From an uncultured Lachnospiraceae bacterium (lineage in GTDB: Bacteria > Bacillota > Clostridia > Lachnospirales > Lachnospiraceae), in contig CAJTRU010000025.1 in NCBI GenBank assembly GCA_910579085.1, positions 10,921 to 49,487 of the forward strand: a stretch of DNA of 38,567 nucleotides. The letters are read 5' to 3'. Positions 23,606-31,379 of the stretch are shown here, piece after piece (the stretch's first letter is position 1; the number at the start of each line of letters is the position of its first letter). Under the pieces are notes generated by a model. That model ran no database searches and was not told the DNA's origin. It saw only the letters and a list, made by a program, of their open reading frames with translations. Made by a program: the position numbers and the translations under genes.

Positions 23606-25939
23606 ATGGGCAAATATAAAATATTGTTAAAGCCAGCATGGAGGAAACAAAGGTTTTCTGTACTTTCTATATTTTTTATGATGTTTGTACTGTCATTATT
23701 TTTATTCTCATCTGTAACTTTATTAAAAAGTGGAAAGATTTCTGTGGAAAAGGAAATGGAGCGTTTAGGTTTTGGGGACTTTACAGCCTGGGTAGTTAAT
23801 TATCCAGAAGAACTTCCAGGAACGGTTGCCAGAATTCCAGATACAGGTGAAGTACTGGTGCAAGATATTATATTTGCAGGATATGAGGCAAATGGAAAGT
23901 ATTCTGACAATGAAGGACAGTTAATGTTTTATAATAACCAGTTCCCATACAATTTTATAAGTGAAGATGGCAAAAGGATAAAGGGCAGTATGCCAGAACC
24001 AGGGACTATTTATGTTTCACCAGCCATGCAACAGATATATGGTATTAAGGCAGGTAGCAGTATTACATTTGAATTGTCAAGAACCAATGGTAAAAAGACA
24101 TTTATTGTAGCTGGATTTTTTGAAGACGCTTTTATGGGAAGTTCTATGATTGATATGAAAAGTTTTATTGTAAATAATAAGGATTATAAGGAAATGTGCA
24201 GCCAAATCCGGGAAGCAGGAGAGAATAATGCACTAGCAGGAATTGGTGCAATGTTCCATATTTCAAAAGCGCAGGAAAGCCGTCTGGCAGATACAGAATT
24301 TTACCAGAAATTAATTGGACAAACGGAACTTTCCAGATATACAGAATTTACATACAGGAAAGATTCCATTATGGACTATATGCTTTTACTGCAAAATATC
24401 CTTGCAGGGTTTCTGGCAGCATTTTCAGTTATGCTTTTTCTGGTCTGTACAGTTATAACAGGACATAGCCTGGAAAGTGTTATTGCACAGGAAAAGAATG
24501 ATATGGCAGCATTAAAAATAGCTGGGCTTCCTGGCAGGGTAATACAGCGGGTCTATATTTTTCTTTATGGGGGAAGCGGGATTTCAGGGGTGGCAGCAGG
24601 TTTGTACATAAGCAGGTTTGTACCAGGCAAAATTGCAAAAGCAATGGTGTCATCCACAGGAATGTTAATAGATATAAAAGTTCCTGTTAAAGAAAATATA
24701 TTAATTCTTACAGTGCTTATCCTGTTTAATATTTTAGTTGTCCGGACAAAGACATACAGGATAATGGCAATCCGCCCAATACAAGTATTGTGTGGTACAG
24801 AGTTTAAAAAGCATACCAGAACCCATATTGGCAGGAAATATTTGATATTGGATATTGCAGTAAGGGAAGTTATTGCAAACCAGAGAAAATATATTGCATT
24901 GTTTCTGGTTTCTGTGTTACTCGCTTTCTTTATTGGAATAGTTAATAACATTAATGCCTGGACTGGAAGAAATGGTGAAGGGCTTATGGATGCATTTAGC
25001 GTGGCTGCGCATGATTTAGGGGTACAGCCATTTAACAGTAGTGTACCTATGGATGAAATTGAAAGGGTAATAAACTGGTATTCACCTGTTACAGATAAAT
25101 ATGAACTTGCAATGGAAAATGTTGCGGTAAACGGGCATGAATATACAGCTAATATTTTAAACCGGACGGAATTATTCCATATTATAAAAGGGGAAGAACC
25201 AGAAGGCAATGAGATACTTATCACAGATACAGTTGCAAGCGGGCTGGATATAAATATTGGAAGCACTGTAAAAGTATCTGCACAGGGAAGGACAGAGGAA
25301 TACAGGGTTTCAGGTATTTACCAGTGTGCCAACGGCATGGGGGCAAATATTGGCATGACAGTACCAGGATATTCACAAATTGGTGATATAACAGGATTTA
25401 TCTGGTGCAGCCATTATATACTTAAAGATGGAAATATGCGTGATTATGCATATAAATACCTGGAAGAAAATTATAAGGAAATTGATGTACATACTAATAG
25501 CTGGCAGGGGCTTGGCGGCATTGTAGAAGTAGTACATGCTGTAGTTCTTGCGGTTTATATAATTGCATTTTGTATTATACTGCTTGTAACTGCATTAACT
25601 GCAAGCAAAATACTTTTATCAGAAATGCCAGACCTTGCAATTTACAGAAGCCTTGGTTTTACAGGAAAACAGCTTGTAATGTTATTTGCACTGGGATTTT
25701 GGATTGTGGCAGCAGCAGGTGCAGGCATGGGAAGCATTTTACAAGCAGTATATGGCAGGAAAATTCTTATAAATATATTCCGTCTGTTTGGAATTGGGGA
25801 ATTTAAAACGGAGCAGATCCTGGCTGTAAATTTAATTCCATTTATCATAATACCATTAACATTTCTTTTATTTGCATTAATATATTCAGGAAAAATTAAA
25901 TCTGCCAGTATAATTAGTTTAATAGAACAAAATGAATAG
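23606..25939 (+). CDS. FtsX-like ABC transporter permease
   Basis: A 777-residue membrane partner of the preceding ATPase. One N-terminal membrane segment (about 15-40), an extracellular domain (to about 245), an FtsX block with three segments (about 250-390, with EKNDMAALKIAGLPGRVIQR), another membrane segment near 430, a second extracellular domain, and a terminal FtsX block (about 650-775, with LPDLAIYRSLGFTGKQLV-like sequence). A GTG at 23597 is an alternative start; neither start has a strong ribosome site. The substrate is unknown and the overall layout matches the permease at 7239, though the two proteins are not close copies. Confidence 0.87.
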   Translation: MGKYKILLKPAWRKQRFSVLSIFFMMFVLSLFLFSSVTLLKSGKISVEKEMERLGFGDFTAWVVNYPEELPGTVARIPDTGEVLVQDIIFAGYEANGKYSDNEGQLMFYNNQFPYNFISEDGKRIKGSMPEPGTIYVSPAMQQIYGIKAGSSITFELSRTNGKKTFIVAGFFEDAFMGSSMIDMKSFIVNNKDYKEMCSQIREAGENNALAGIGAMFHISKAQESRLADTEFYQKLIGQTELSRYTEFTYRKDSIMDYMLLLQNILAGFLAAFSVMLFLVCTVITGHSLESVIAQEKNDMAALKIAGLPGRVIQRVYIFLYGGSGISGVAAGLYISRFVPGKIAKAMVSSTGMLIDIKVPVKENILILTVLILFNILVVRTKTYRIMAIRPIQVLCGTEFKKHTRTHIGRKYLILDIAVREVIANQRKYIALFLVSVLLAFFIGIVNNINAWTGRNGEGLMDAFSVAAHDLGVQPFNSSVPMDEIERVINWYSPVTDKYELAMENVAVNGHEYTANILNRTELFHIIKGEEPEGNEILITDTVASGLDINIGSTVKVSAQGRTEEYRVSGIYQCANGMGANIGMTVPGYSQIGDITGFIWCSHYILKDGNMRDYAYKYLEENYKEIDVHTNSWQGLGGIVEVVHAVVLAVYIIAFCIILLVTALTASKILLSEMPDLAIYRSLGFTGKQLVMLFALGFWIVAAAGAGMGSILQAVYGRKILINIFRLFGIGEFKTEQILAVNLIPFIIIPLTFLLFALIYSGKIKSASIISLIEQNE

Positions 25940-26011
25940 CAGTTATAAATACAGGCCAAAACAATGTTAAAATATAAATCAAAATAATATTGAAACCGGA
26001 ATGGAGGACAA

Positions 26012-26095
26012 GAGTGAAAAATAAATTTTTCACTCGGCAAGTTTGTGTCTGCGCTGCGACACAAACATTGCATTATGCGCAAAAGGCAGCGCAGA
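26012..26095 (+). promoter_or_regulatory. Cluster of overlapping hairpins upstream of the lipoprotein gene
   Basis: Three stems occur in 84 bp: GAGTGAAAAA with TTTTTCACTC (26012-26021/26026-26035); GTTTGTGTC with GACACAAAC (26041-26049/26058-26066); TCTGCGCTGC with GCAGCGCAGA (26048-26057/26086-26095). The second and third cannot form fully together because they share bases at 26048-26049 and one encloses the arm of the other. This looks like a switch or a compact repeat element. It is more GC-rich than its surroundings. The palindrome arm begins at 26058, inside this cluster. Confidence 0.5.
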
Positions 26096-26108
26096 AATGA
26101 GGGAAATT

Positions 26109-26717
26109 ATGAGTATTAAAAAATTTCTGTTAACAATTATTATGTGTATATCTGTAGTTAGCATGGCGGGATGTGGTAATAGTGAAAAATATGCAGAAGC
26201 ACCACCAGAAGATGTAGTTAATCCAGAAGGAGCAGATAACAATAATAGTACAGACAACAGCACAGACAATAATGCTAACAAAGAAAACAGCGGGGTAATA
26301 AGTGGTGCTGTTACTGCTAAAATTGGTTTAAATGATGATACAGGATACATAATAGATATGTATAATAATGCGGCTTCAGAAACAATTTTAGGATATCTTT
26401 CCGAAGAGGAAATGCGTTTCCCGGCATATACTTATGAAGAAGATGGCGGATATGTTGCACAAGATATCAGGGGCAGTTATACAAGGGATGGTGAAAAAGA
26501 AATTTCACAAATAAAAGCAGGCGGGCTTTATCTGTTTAGTGACGGGCAGTTAAGGCTTTACTTTAAAGATGTGCCAGATGCAAGTATTACGGCAGTACCA
26601 GTTGGGTATTTTCAAAATACAGATAATATTACAGAACTTGTACAAAATGCCTATAAAGAAAACAGGGATGATAGCTGGGGTGTTGAAGTTTACTTCCTTA
26701 TAACAAAAAATATATAA
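26109..26717 (+). CDS. Lipoprotein with cyclophilin-like domain
   Basis: A 202-residue lipoprotein: signal KKFLLTIIMCISVVSMAGC (lipobox MAGC, C22), an acidic and Asn/Asp-rich linker (about 28-62, repeated NNSTDNSTDNN) and a C-terminal domain with YLSEEEMRFPAYTYEEDGGY, IKAGGLYLFSDGQLRLYFKD and VPVGYFQNTDNITELV. The last part follows the pattern of the cyclophilin-like fold family seen in the next gene. It is probably displayed on the cell surface. The start at 26109 has GAGGGAA before it; an ATG at 26097 forms part of that site. Biochemical role unknown. Confidence 0.75.
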   Translation: MSIKKFLLTIIMCISVVSMAGCGNSEKYAEAPPEDVVNPEGADNNNSTDNSTDNNANKENSGVISGAVTAKIGLNDDTGYIIDMYNNAASETILGYLSEEEMRFPAYTYEEDGGYVAQDIRGSYTRDGEKEISQIKAGGLYLFSDGQLRLYFKDVPDASITAVPVGYFQNTDNITELVQNAYKENRDDSWGVEVYFLITKNI

Positions 26718-26738
26718 TGGCAGAAAAGGAGAATAAGG

Positions 26739-27458
26739 ATGGTAAGAAGAAACAGGATTACTATAATACAGTTTGCAATAATTCTAGTTATTGCTGGCAT
26801 GGGGCTGGCGGCAGGCAATGTACTTGCAAAACCTGGCGGGGATATACCAGTGCTCGTAAGCAGGAAAAATCTGGATATGGAAAAGGGCAGCAGTTCCCAG
26901 ATAAAAATTACTGGAAGCAATATAATGCAAATAAAATATTCCAGTACAGATAAACATGTGGTAGTTGCAAATAAAAAAGGAAAAATAACAGCAAAAAATA
27001 CAGGGATTTGTAAGGTTAATATAAACGTTTACTATAAAACTGCTAAAGATAGCAGGGAAAAGAAGAAATTTATAGTAAGAGTAAAGGTAAAACCAAAGGA
27101 GGACAGCAAATTGCAGTCTTTTAAGATTATTGTAAATGAAAAGGAATTTGATGCGGAAGCATATAATACAGACGCTGCAAAAGAATTTTATGGGATGCTT
27201 CCTATAAAAATCAAAATGAGTGAATTAAATGGCAATGAGAAGTTCTATTATATGAATAAAACATTTACAGAAGACAAGGGAAAAGCAGGTACTATTAATA
27301 CAGGAGATATAATGTTATATGGTAATAACTGCATTGTGCTGTTCTATGAAACATTCCAGAGCAATTATACATATACAAAAATTGGATATATAAAAAATCC
27401 ATCAGGTCTTGCAAGAGAACTGGGAAAAGGGGATGTGGAAGTTTCCTTTAGTAAATAG
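26739..27458 (+). CDS. Exported Big_2-like plus cyclophilin-like protein
   Basis: A 239-residue protein. An N-terminal hydrophobic segment (ITIIQFAIILVIAGMGLAAG) acts as signal or anchor. Then a bacterial Ig-like (Big_2-type) domain, about 38-115, with YSSTDKHVVVANKKGKITAK, and a cyclophilin-like fold domain, about 120-239, with FYGMLPIKIKMSELNGNEKF, AGTINTGDIMLYGNNCIVLFY and IGYIKNPSGLARELGKGDVE. AAAAGGAG at 26725-26732 is the ribosome site, 21 bp after the lipoprotein gene, so the two form an operon. The cyclophilin-like family has no firmly known reaction. Confidence 0.82.
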   Translation: MVRRNRITIIQFAIILVIAGMGLAAGNVLAKPGGDIPVLVSRKNLDMEKGSSSQIKITGSNIMQIKYSSTDKHVVVANKKGKITAKNTGICKVNINVYYKTAKDSREKKKFIVRVKVKPKEDSKLQSFKIIVNEKEFDAEAYNTDAAKEFYGMLPIKIKMSELNGNEKFYYMNKTFTEDKGKAGTINTGDIMLYGNNCIVLFYETFQSNYTYTKIGYIKNPSGLARELGKGDVEVSFSK

Positions 27459-27628
27459 ATAATGGGAACACTGGGAACCTGCTGTTTCCTGGCCAAACCA
27501 CAAAAAACATGGCATAAAAACAAAGTAAATACTATAACTGGAAGATAGTTATTTATGCACAATTGATATTGCAGTATACTTATTATATAATTATTTTAAA
27601 AATTTATAAATATTTATGGAGGATAATT

Positions 27629-28387
27629 ATGGGCAAAAAAATAGTACAGACGGCTGGAAGGGACAGTCTTGGGGAATTTGCACCAATGTTTGCACACTTA
27701 AATGATGATGTGCTGTTTGGTGAGGTATGGAATGATAATGCAATTAATGTAAAGACCAGATGTATAATTACAATTGTTTCATTAATGGCATCAGGGATTA
27801 CAGATTCATCACTTGTTTACCATTTAGAAAATGCAAAGAAACATGGTGTGTCTAAGGAAGAAATTGCTGCGGTTATTACACATGTTGCAATGTATACTGG
27901 ATGGCCAAAGGGATGGGCAGTGTTCCGTATGGCAAAGGATGTATGGGATAGTAATGAAACAGCACAAGGAGAAAAAGAGAAATACCAGGAAAGCATATTT
28001 TTTCCAGTTGGTGAACCAAATGATGCATTCGCAGAATATTTTACAGGACAGAGTTACCTAGCACCAGTGTCAACAGAGCAAGTGCCTGTTTATAATGTTA
28101 CATTTGAACCAGGATGCCGCAATAACTGGCATATACATAAGGCAAAAAGCGGTGGAGGCCAAATCCTGCTGTGCGTTGGTGGCAGAGGCTATTACCAGGA
28201 ATGGGGCAAAGATACAATAGAGATGACACCAGGAAGTGTTATTAATATTCCAGCTAATGTAAAACACTGGCATGGTGCCGCACCAAACTCATGGTTTTCA
28301 CATCTTGCAGTTGAAGCCACTGGTGAAGAAACAGGTAATGAGTGGCTTGAACCAGTTCCAGATGAGGAGTATGGAAAACTGGGTTAG
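27629..28387 (+). CDS. Carboxymuconolactone decarboxylase-like/cupin fusion protein
   Basis: A 252-residue soluble protein with two domains. Residues 1-110 resemble CMD/AhpD-type helical proteins (NVKTRCIITIVSLMASGITD, GVSKEEIAAVITHVAMYTGW) but lack the CxxC pair of AhpD peroxidases. Residues 140-245 form a cupin barrel with metal-ligand pattern NNWHIHKAKSGGGQILLCVGGRGYYQEWG and a closing PANVKHWHGAAPNSW. Enzyme activity (decarboxylase, oxidoreductase or isomerase) cannot be assigned. The ATG at 27629 follows TGGAGG; a frame start at 27563 has none. Such proteins commonly accompany cyclophilin-like genes and LysR regulators in Firmicutes. Confidence 0.85.
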   Translation: MGKKIVQTAGRDSLGEFAPMFAHLNDDVLFGEVWNDNAINVKTRCIITIVSLMASGITDSSLVYHLENAKKHGVSKEEIAAVITHVAMYTGWPKGWAVFRMAKDVWDSNETAQGEKEKYQESIFFPVGEPNDAFAEYFTGQSYLAPVSTEQVPVYNVTFEPGCRNNWHIHKAKSGGGQILLCVGGRGYYQEWGKDTIEMTPGSVINIPANVKHWHGAAPNSWFSHLAVEATGEETGNEWLEPVPDEEYGKLG

Positions 28388-28535
28388 AAAAATTATGCCA
28401 CTGGTTAATTTCTTACATTGTGCACATTGAAATAATTGTATGTCTGCATGTAATGTGTATTGGGAATACCATTTGGTTTGCAGGCTTTTGCACAATGTGT
28501 TATTATATTAAAAATCCTGGAATTAAAATACAGGC

Positions 28536-28564
28536 TTGCATAAAGTATGACGGTATGTTATAAT
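28536..28564 (+). promoter_or_regulatory. Promoter of the ABC-F transcript
   Basis: TTGCAT at 28536-28541, 17-bp spacer, TATAAT at 28559-28564. Transcription would begin near 28571. The bases TATAATCCATATAA around the -10 recur at the promoter of the nucleotidyltransferase gene. Confidence 0.7.
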
Positions 28565-28601
28565 CCATATAAATTTAAAGACTATAGGAAGAGGTGGAAG
28601 A

Positions 28602-28613
28602 ATGAGGAAATAA
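28602..28613 (+). CDS. Three-codon leader reading frame (MRK)
   Basis: ATG AGG AAA TAA, with AAGAGGTGG at 28589-28597 in ribosome-binding position, about 30 nt into the predicted transcript. It is far too short to encode a useful product. Its value would be as a place where a ribosome pauses and changes folding of the leader, as leader peptides do upstream of several antibiotic-resistance genes. Confidence 0.4.
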   Translation: MRK

Positions 28614-28675
28614 TTTACTTTTGAAACATGATAGTTATTTTAGGAGCAGAAGCGTTCAGGCTTTCTGTTTATTCA

Positions 28676-28690
28676 TGTTGCCAAAAGTGG
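28676..28690 (+). promoter_or_regulatory. Antiterminator-like segment
   Basis: TGTTGCCAAAAGTGG is complementary to CCACTTGGCAACA (28805-28817), the 5' side and loop of the intrinsic terminator, apart from two extra A residues in a bulge. Pairing these would prevent the terminator from forming. Confidence 0.5.
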
Positions 28691-28800
28691 ATTATGTTTC
28701 TCATAACCCCTCTTTTTTTGGTTGTAAATACTGGATATTAAACAGGTTTTATATATTGCTAATATTACACAATATATCAGGGGATGAATAATGGGAAACC

Positions 28801-28830
28801 AGAACCACTTGGCAACAGTGGTTCTTTTTT
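28801..28830 (+). terminator. Intrinsic terminator within the ABC-F leader
   Basis: AGAACCACT (28801-28809), 7-base loop TGGCAAC, AGTGGTTCT (28817-28825), then T5 more at 28826-28830: a textbook terminator placed about 180 bp before the ABC-F start and 230 nt after the predicted transcription start. Read-through would be required for expression of the resistance-type gene, so it looks like an attenuator. Confidence 0.8.
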
Positions 28831-28864
28831 ACTTTATAGGAAAGTGCTTCCTATAAAGTAAAAA
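28826..28864. repeat. 17-bp perfect hairpin following the terminator
   Basis: Arms 28826-28842 and 28848-28864 (TTTTTACTTTATAGGAA and complement) with loop AGTGC. The left arm begins in the T-run of the terminator, so the two structures share those bases. It may mark one end of the inserted GC-rich element that follows. Confidence 0.65.
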
Positions 28865-28865
28865 T

Positions 28866-28985
28866 AATATGCGCATTCGTGCGTCAGGAAGATGCCGCTA
28901 AAGCGGCCGCACTCAGCGCAGCAAACCGTCCAAGTCACTCATGAGTGAAGGATTTAGGGAGTTGAAACGGACTTGTCCGCTTTGT
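28866..28985. repeat. GC-rich multi-hairpin element
   Basis: A 120-bp stretch clearly richer in G+C than its surroundings, with GCCGCT-AA-AGCGGC (28894-28907), the palindrome TCACTCATGAGTGA (28935-28948) and CGGAC-TT-GTCCG (28968-28979). The motifs GCGCA, CAGCGCAG and CACTC recall those in the hairpin cluster at 26012-26095. It may be a small repeated intergenic element; it lies between the attenuator and the ABC-F ribosome site, so it would be part of the transcript. Confidence 0.5.
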
Positions 28986-29013
28986 TCTTATTTATTTAGG
29001 GAGGTTTTAATAT

Positions 29014-30531
29014 ATGGCAAGAATAAGTGTAACAAATCTTACATTTTGTTATGAAGGAAGTTTTGATAATGTGTTTGAAGATGTATCATTTACAATAGAT
29101 ACAGACTGGAAACTGGCTTTTATTGGCAGGAATGGAAAGGGAAAGACGACATTTTTAAATCTGCTGCAAGGCAAATATGAATATAAAGGGAGCATTAATG
29201 TGCCAGTGCCAACAGGTTATTTCCCGTATAAAATTAGTGATAATATGCTTGGAATGTGTGCTTCAGGTTTTATGGAAGAATTAAAGCCTGGATGTGAAGA
29301 GTGGAGGGTTATTTGCGAACTGGATAAGCTAAACGTTTCTGCTGAAGTATTGTACCGCCCATTTGCTTCTTTAAGTAACGGGGAGCGTACAAAGGTAATG
29401 CTTGCGCTTCTCTTTTCAGGGGAAAATGATTTTCTGCTTGTAGATGAGCCAACAGACCATCTTGACCATGATGCAAGGGAAACAGTTAAAAAATATTTAT
29501 GCCAGAAAAAGGGATTTATACTGGTTTCGCATGACAGGGATTTGCTGGATGCATGTACAGACCATGTTCTTGTGCTTAACCGCCAGTCTATTGAAGTACA
29601 GAGTGGCAATTTTTCAAGCTGGTGGGATAACAAAATGAAGAAAGACAATTTTTCACGGATGGAGAATAAAAAACATTTGCAGGAAATTTCAGCTCTTGAG
29701 AAATCTATAAAACAGAGCCGCCAGTGGGCAAATAAGAATGAAAGCACTAAGATTGGTTATGACCCAATAAAAGAGCATGACCGTTCAATGGGAACAAGGG
29801 CTTATATTGGTGCTAAAACCAAAAAAATGGAAAAGCGGATTAAAAATTATGAGCAAAGAATAGAAAGAGAAATAAAAGAAAAGGAAGGACTGTTAAAAGA
29901 TATAGAAAATCCTGTTGGACTTAAAATAAAACCGCTTGTGTACCATAAAGAAATACTTGTGTCTGCAAAAGATTTTACACTGGGATATACAGAAGAAAAA
30001 CCATTGCTTAAAGATTTTAACTTTAAACTAGAGCAGGGGGAAAGGGTGTTTTTGCATGGTAAAAATGGCTGTGGAAAAACAAGTTTTATAAAGGCTGTTC
30101 TTAGTGCCAGCAATAAACAGGATTATGGCATTATTAGCAGCGGACAGATTAGCGCAGGGGCAGGGCTTGTAATTTCATATATTAACCAGGATACAAGCTT
30201 TTTAAAAGGGAATATAAAGGAATTCTGTACAAAGAGAGGGCTGGATGAAAGTTTATTCTGTGCCCTTTTAAGGCAGCTTGATTTGGAGCGTGTCCAGTTT
30301 GTTAAGCCATTTGAAGATTATTCAGAAGGGCAGAAAAAGAAAGTCCTTATAGCATCAAGTCTTATGACGCCAGCACATTTGTATATATGGGATGAACCAT
30401 TAAATTATATTGATATATTTACAAGGATGCAGTTAGAAGAACTGTTGCTAAAATTTAACCCGTCCATGATATTAGTTGAACATGATATACGTTTCCAGGA
30501 AAAAATTGCAACAAGAGTTATTAACATCTGA
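29014..30531 (+). CDS. Lsa-type ABC-F ribosomal protection protein
   Basis: A 505-residue soluble protein with two ABC ATPase domains and no membrane part. Domain 1: Walker A GRNGKGKTT (38-46), signature LSNGERTKV (120-128), Walker B LLVDEPTDHLD (141-151). Linker about 200-300, strongly charged, the part that reaches into the ribosome in this class. Domain 2: GKNGCGKTS (349-357), YSEGQKKKV (436-444), LYIWDEPLNYID (456-467). Start MARISVTNLTFCYEGS, WKLAFIGRNGKGKTT and IWDEPLNYID closely follow Lsa(A)/Lsa(C)-type proteins, which release lincosamides, streptogramin A and pleuromutilins from ribosomes. LSNGE and TDHLD differ from the common LSGGE and TNHLD, but both catalytic glutamates (E145, E461) remain. 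AGGGAGG precedes the ATG. Resistance itself is inferred. Confidence 0.88.
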   Translation: MARISVTNLTFCYEGSFDNVFEDVSFTIDTDWKLAFIGRNGKGKTTFLNLLQGKYEYKGSINVPVPTGYFPYKISDNMLGMCASGFMEELKPGCEEWRVICELDKLNVSAEVLYRPFASLSNGERTKVMLALLFSGENDFLLVDEPTDHLDHDARETVKKYLCQKKGFILVSHDRDLLDACTDHVLVLNRQSIEVQSGNFSSWWDNKMKKDNFSRMENKKHLQEISALEKSIKQSRQWANKNESTKIGYDPIKEHDRSMGTRAYIGAKTKKMEKRIKNYEQRIEREIKEKEGLLKDIENPVGLKIKPLVYHKEILVSAKDFTLGYTEEKPLLKDFNFKLEQGERVFLHGKNGCGKTSFIKAVLSASNKQDYGIISSGQISAGAGLVISYINQDTSFLKGNIKEFCTKRGLDESLFCALLRQLDLERVQFVKPFEDYSEGQKKKVLIASSLMTPAHLYIWDEPLNYIDIFTRMQLEELLLKFNPSMILVEHDIRFQEKIATRVINI

Positions 30532-30555
30532 GAACTGGAAGGAGAAAAAAGGATT

Positions 30556-31368
30556 ATGAAAAATATATTTATAGAAGGGCTTCAAGGAGCAGGGAAAAGC
30601 ACACTGCTTAATAATCTTCACAAGCATATGCCACAATACAAAGTGTATTATGAAGGTGATATTTCTCCAGTGGAACTTGCATGGTGCAGTTATATGACAG
30701 AGGAACAATATAATAATACCTGCAATAGATATCCTGGATTATGCAATGAGCTAAAGGAGCACACTGTAAATGAGGGTGATAGGAAAATTATAGATTACAC
30801 ACATATTTTAACAGATAAAGAGGGTTTCCATAAATATATGGAAAAGTATGAGATATATAATGGAAATATTCCATATAAGGATTTCCGTAATATTATTTTG
30901 AAAAGATATAAAAATTTTAAAGGGAATGGAAATATTTTTGAATGTTCGTTTTTACAAAATACAGTAGAGTGCCTGATGCTTTTCTACCAGATGCCAGAAG
31001 ATGAAATTGTAAAATTTTATAAAGAGGTTTTTAGCATACTGAAGAATAAAGACTTTATAATGTTTTATATTGATGTAACTAATATCAGGGAGGCAATTCT
31101 CAATATAAAGAAAGAAAGGACAGACCAGCACGGAAACGAAGTGTGGTTTCCTGTAATGATGCAGTATCTGGAAAATTCACCGTATGTGAAAAATAATGCT
31201 AATAGCAAAGGTAATATAATGGCAGACAGCGGTATAGATATGCTTGTCTGCCATCTGGAAAGAAGACGCAGGATTGAACGCAGGATTATTAATGAAATAA
31301 CTGGCAACAGCACAATTATAATTCCAAGCAAAAATTATAAAATAGAAGATATAATTTCTTTTTTATAA
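30556..31368 (+). CDS. P-loop kinase-like protein
   Basis: A 270-residue cytoplasmic protein with a Walker A motif at the N-terminus (IEGLQGAGKSTLLNNL, residues 6-21), arranged like thymidylate/deoxynucleoside kinases or small AAA-type ATPases. Other segments include YYEGDISPVELAWCSY, NIFECSFLQNTVECLMLFY, IMFYIDVTNIREAILNIKKERTD-type sequence and LERRRRIERRIINEI, which could be the lid. It begins 24 bp after the ABC-F stop with AAAAAAGG ahead, so the two are probably co-transcribed. The acceptor substrate is not known; phosphorylation of an antibiotic or nucleoside is possible. Confidence 0.7.
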   Translation: MKNIFIEGLQGAGKSTLLNNLHKHMPQYKVYYEGDISPVELAWCSYMTEEQYNNTCNRYPGLCNELKEHTVNEGDRKIIDYTHILTDKEGFHKYMEKYEIYNGNIPYKDFRNIILKRYKNFKGNGNIFECSFLQNTVECLMLFYQMPEDEIVKFYKEVFSILKNKDFIMFYIDVTNIREAILNIKKERTDQHGNEVWFPVMMQYLENSPYVKNNANSKGNIMADSGIDMLVCHLERRRRIERRIINEITGNSTIIIPSKNYKIEDIISFL

Positions 31369-31379
31369 GGTTAAAAAAT

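Larger units (their letters stand above)
28388..29013 (+). promoter_or_regulatory. Long leader region upstream of the ABC-F gene
   Basis: 626 bp without a normal-sized gene, but full of structure. It holds a 10-bp inverted repeat (ACATTGTGCA near 28414, TGCACAATGT near 28489), a promoter (28536-28564), a three-codon frame (28602-28613), an antiterminator-like segment (28676-28690), an intrinsic terminator (28801-28830), a 17-bp hairpin (28826-28864) and a GC-rich hairpin element (28866-28985). The predicted untranslated leader is about 440 nt. The individual parts are listed separately. Confidence 0.7.

Noticed and set aside
24565..25266. 233-codon minus-strand frame opposite the ABC permease
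   Set aside because: No ribosome site or family pattern, and the plus-strand frame carries clear FtsX permease features.
26717..26953. 78-codon frame starting in TAATG right after the lipoprotein gene
   Set aside because: It overlaps the exported Big_2/cyclophilin-like gene in another frame, and its first codons are simply the ribosome-site region of that gene.
28866..28985. GC-rich structured block as a tRNA or other known small RNA
   Set aside because: The hairpins do not form a cloverleaf, and there is no CCA end or anticodon arm; no known riboswitch core was recognised.
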